Source: Halomonas sp. Y3
GTDB taxonomy: Bacteria > Pseudomonadota > Gammaproteobacteria > Pseudomonadales > Halomonadaceae
Length of the DNA stretch: 64,000 nt
Direction: 5' to 3'
Assembly: GCF_024137965.1 (NCBI RefSeq)
Contig: NZ_CP099975.1
Location: 1-64,000 of the forward strand
The notes under the pieces: model-generated
What the model saw: only the letters and a program-made list of their open reading frames with translations
What the model was told of the DNA's origin: nothing
The model's database searches: none
Made by a program: the position numbers and the translations under genes
Shown here: in pieces, positions 62,162 to 64,000 of the stretch
How positions within the stretch are numbered: position 1 is the first letter of the stretch
How the letters are laid out: each line of letters starts with the position of its first letter

Positions 62162-63449
62162 AGCACTCTACGGTTTTGCTGCCCTGCTGATTCTGGTGTT
62201 CCTGCGGGTGCCGCTGGCCTTTGCCATGGGCATTGTCGGCTTCTTCGGCTTCTACCTGCTGACCGGCAACTGGAACGCCGCCGAGGCGATGGCCGCTCGG
62301 CGGGTGGTGGACACCGCCATGGACTACGGTCTGTCGGTGATACCGCTGTTTATCCTGATGGGCAACTTCGTCTCCCACGCGGGGCTCTCGGACGCGCTGT
62401 TCCGCGCCTCCAACGGCTTTCTTGGCCACCGCAAGGGAGGCCAGGCCATGGCCACCATCGTGGCCTGCGGCGGCTTCAGCGCCATCTGCGGCTCGAGTCT
62501 GGCCACCTGCGCCACCATGGGGCGCGTGGCCATGCCGCAGATGCGCAAGTACGGCTACAAGGACTCCCTGGCCTCGGCGTCGATTGCCGCCGGGGGCACC
62601 CTGGGGATCCTGATTCCGCCCAGCGTGATGCTGGTGATCTACGGCATCCTCACCGAGACCAGCATCCGCGAGCTGTTCGCGGCGGGCTTCATTCCCGGCA
62701 TCCTGGGGATCTTCCTCTACCTGGGGGCGGTGAAGTGGGTGCTGTGGCGCGATCCGAGCGCCGGTCCGGCGGCGGAGAAGGTGCCGTGGTCGGAGCGGAT
62801 GGCGGCGCTGAAGAGCGTGGGCAGCACCCTGGCGCTGTTCGTGCTGGTGATCGGTGGCATCTATCTGGGGGTGTTCACGCCCACCGAGGCGGCGGGCATC
62901 GGCGCCATGGGGGCCTTTTTGATCGCCCTGGCGCGCCGCGCGCTGACGCCGAAGGTGCTGATGAACGTGCTGATGGACACGGTGCGCACCACGGCGATGC
63001 TGTTCGCGGTGGTGCTGACGGCGCTGATCTTCGCCAACTTCGTCAATCGGGCCGGGCTGCCGGGGGATCTGCTCGCGCTGGTCAGCGACATGAACGTGGC
63101 GCCCTTCGTGGTGATCCTGGCGATCATCGCCATCTATGTGGTGCTGGGCTGCGTGTTCGAGAGCATGTCGATGCTGTTGCTGACGGTGCCGGTGTTCTTC
63201 CCGGTGGTGGCGGGGCTGGGCTATGACCTGGTGTGGTTCGGTATTCTGGTGGTGATCGTGATTGAGATCAGTCTGATCACGCCGCCGGTGGGGATGAACG
63301 TCTTCGTGCTGCGGGCGGTACTGCCGGATGTGTCCACGGGGACGATCTTTCGCGGTGTGACGCCCTTCTGGGTGGCGGGTACGATACGGGCGCTGCTGGT
63401 GCTGGTGTTCCCGGCCATCGTGCTCTTCCTGCCCCAGCTGCTCTATTGA
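61632..63449 (+). repeat. Direct repeat, 1,818 bp, copy 2 (dctQM)
   Basis: Second copy of the segment at 57743-59560, same orientation. Recombination between the two would remove or duplicate 3,889 bp carrying marR, dctP and one dctQM. Confidence 0.93.
62154..63449 (+). CDS. TRAP transporter large permease DctM (copy 2)
   Basis: A 431-residue, 12-segment membrane protein, identical to copy 1 (58265-59560) apart from Leu/Val in the LLVLVFPAIVLFLP segment. Nucleotide changes are mostly silent, which points to a recent duplication or ongoing gene conversion. It completes the dctP-dctQ-dctM operon and is followed by a strong terminator at 63538. Confidence 0.94.
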   Translation: MTEALYGFAALLILVFLRVPLAFAMGIVGFFGFYLLTGNWNAAEAMAARRVVDTAMDYGLSVIPLFILMGNFVSHAGLSDALFRASNGFLGHRKGGQAMATIVACGGFSAICGSSLATCATMGRVAMPQMRKYGYKDSLASASIAAGGTLGILIPPSVMLVIYGILTETSIRELFAAGFIPGILGIFLYLGAVKWVLWRDPSAGPAAEKVPWSERMAALKSVGSTLALFVLVIGGIYLGVFTPTEAAGIGAMGAFLIALARRALTPKVLMNVLMDTVRTTAMLFAVVLTALIFANFVNRAGLPGDLLALVSDMNVAPFVVILAIIAIYVVLGCVFESMSMLLLTVPVFFPVVAGLGYDLVWFGILVVIVIEISLITPPVGMNVFVLRAVLPDVSTGTIFRGVTPFWVAGTIRALLVLVFPAIVLFLPQLLY

Positions 63450-63537
63450 TTGCCGCTCCTGGTGGCGGGTCTCGGCATCGAGTGGCACCATAAGCGATAC
63501 AATTTGTAGGTGGTAATTCTTTATAGTGTGTCAAAAA

Positions 63538-63578
63538 GCCCCCGGTTTGACTTCAGTCAAACCGGGGGCTTTCTCTTT
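63538..63578 (+). terminator. Terminator of the dctPQM operon, overlapping an FNR-like dyad
   Basis: A perfect 14-bp stem (63538-63551 with 63556-63569; loop TTCA) is followed by TTTCTCTTT. The top of the stem reads TTGACTTCAGTCAA (63547-63560), which also resembles the FNR/Anr dyad TTGAT-N4-ATCAA with one change in each arm. Confidence 0.85.
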
Positions 63579-63629
63579 CCACTAAGCTGACGGCATGTCA
63601 TGAGGTGATACCAAAGAAAGGAGAGCGTT

Positions 63630-64000
63630 ATGGAGAGGCTGTCAGATTATATTCAGGGCGAGCGCGTCGTTCGCGAGCTGCGCCGCCACGCCCCCGAGGC
63701 CCTCGAGGCGCTGGCACGGGACCTGGAGCAGCCGCTCAGCCCGCCGCTGGAGAAGGCAATGGCACGCACGCTCGACGACCGTCGAGTGCCCGATTTTTCC
63801 GCTTCCGAGGTGCTGATGCCGGCGATGATGACCACCTTTGCGGTGGATCCGGCGGCCATCGCCGAGGAGGAGCTGACCGGGCTGGAGGAGAAGTGCAACC
63901 GCTGCAGCGAGGTGGGACGCTGCTGGCAGGCAATGCGCGCCTTCGCCGATGCCGAGGCGTGTCGAGGCTTCTGCCCCAACGCCGAAGCCTTCATTGGCCG
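63630..64000 (+). CDS. DUF6455-type cysteine-rich protein (copy 2, cut by window end)
   Basis: The first 123 codons of a gene that continues past the window. AAGGAGAG precedes ATG 63630. The protein (MERLSDYIQGERVVREL..) carries CNRCSEVGRCWQAMRAF...ACRGFCPNAEAF, the same Cys pattern as copy 1 (42357-42785), and FSASEVLMPAMM in front of it. The N-terminal half is only loosely similar. The FNR-like dyad ends 69 nt before the start, against 65 nt for copy 1, suggesting shared control by oxygen. Function unknown. Confidence 0.75.
   Translation, partial: MERLSDYIQGERVVRELRRHAPEALEALARDLEQPLSPPLEKAMARTLDDRRVPDFSASEVLMPAMMTTFAVDPAAIAEEELTGLEEKCNRCSEVGRCWQAMRAFADAEACRGFCPNAEAFIG

Noticed and set aside
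57743..63449. Composite transposon or insertion sequence bounded by the two dctQM copies
   Set aside because: The repeats contain only transporter genes, have no transposase or terminal inverted repeats, and end exactly at the dctM stop codon.

Overview
The window is chromosomal DNA from a GC-rich gammaproteobacterium, most likely a member of the Halomonadaceae (Halomonas or a close relative). This is inferred from the gene order dnaA-dnaN-recF-gyrB, the LPS-core genes next to it, a 6S RNA between zapA and the 5-formyl-THF cyclo-ligase gene, a Pseudomonas-like gshB-tonB-yqgE-ruvX block, and TRAP transporters with aromatic-acid catabolism. No sequence search was run. Assignments rest on motifs, lengths and synteny read directly.

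Region 1 (1-10.5 kb) is the replication-origin neighbourhood. DnaA boxes stand before dnaA, followed by dnaN, recF and gyrB, then gmhB and glyQS on the other strand. Five ParB sites (parS) lie between 3.2 and 7.3 kb. Two of them flank a 13-copy 7-bp tandem repeat. Region 2 (10.5-22.6 kb) makes the LPS inner core: hldD, waaF, an OpgB-like transferase, five glycosyltransferases including waaA, kdkA and hldE, ending with rpiA. Heptose supply (gmhB, hldD, hldE; rpiA feeds the pentose-phosphate pool) and core assembly are therefore packed together.

Region 3 (22.6-42.2 kb) is housekeeping: ilvA, a 31-codon membrane peptide gene, fau, 6S RNA, zapA, ygfB-pepP-ubiH-ubiI-like, ctpA-envC-gpmI on the minus strand, a rhodanese gene, secB, rsmE, a CvfB-like gene, gshB-tonB-yqgE-ruvX, and pyrB.

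Region 4 (42.2-64 kb) is an accessory catabolic region. It starts and ends with paralogous DUF6455-type cysteine-rich proteins, each with an FNR/Anr-like dyad at the same distance from its start. Between them are a LuxR-type regulator, a flavin monooxygenase plus DUF2783 small protein, an Lrp regulator facing a fused indolepyruvate ferredoxin oxidoreductase, and an MFS exporter. A minus-strand cluster follows (MBL protein, second monooxygenase, second DUF2783 protein, hmgA, fahA, maiA) that should turn a hydroxylated phenylacetate into homogentisate and then fumarate plus acetoacetate. Divergent from it is a TRAP transporter region in which dctQM occurs twice as a 1,818-bp direct repeat about 99% identical, flanking marR and a single dctP.

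Most genes are closely packed, and the only gene-free stretches above 300 bases are 57393-57717 and 60144-60517. No tRNA, rRNA, insertion sequence or CRISPR array was seen.
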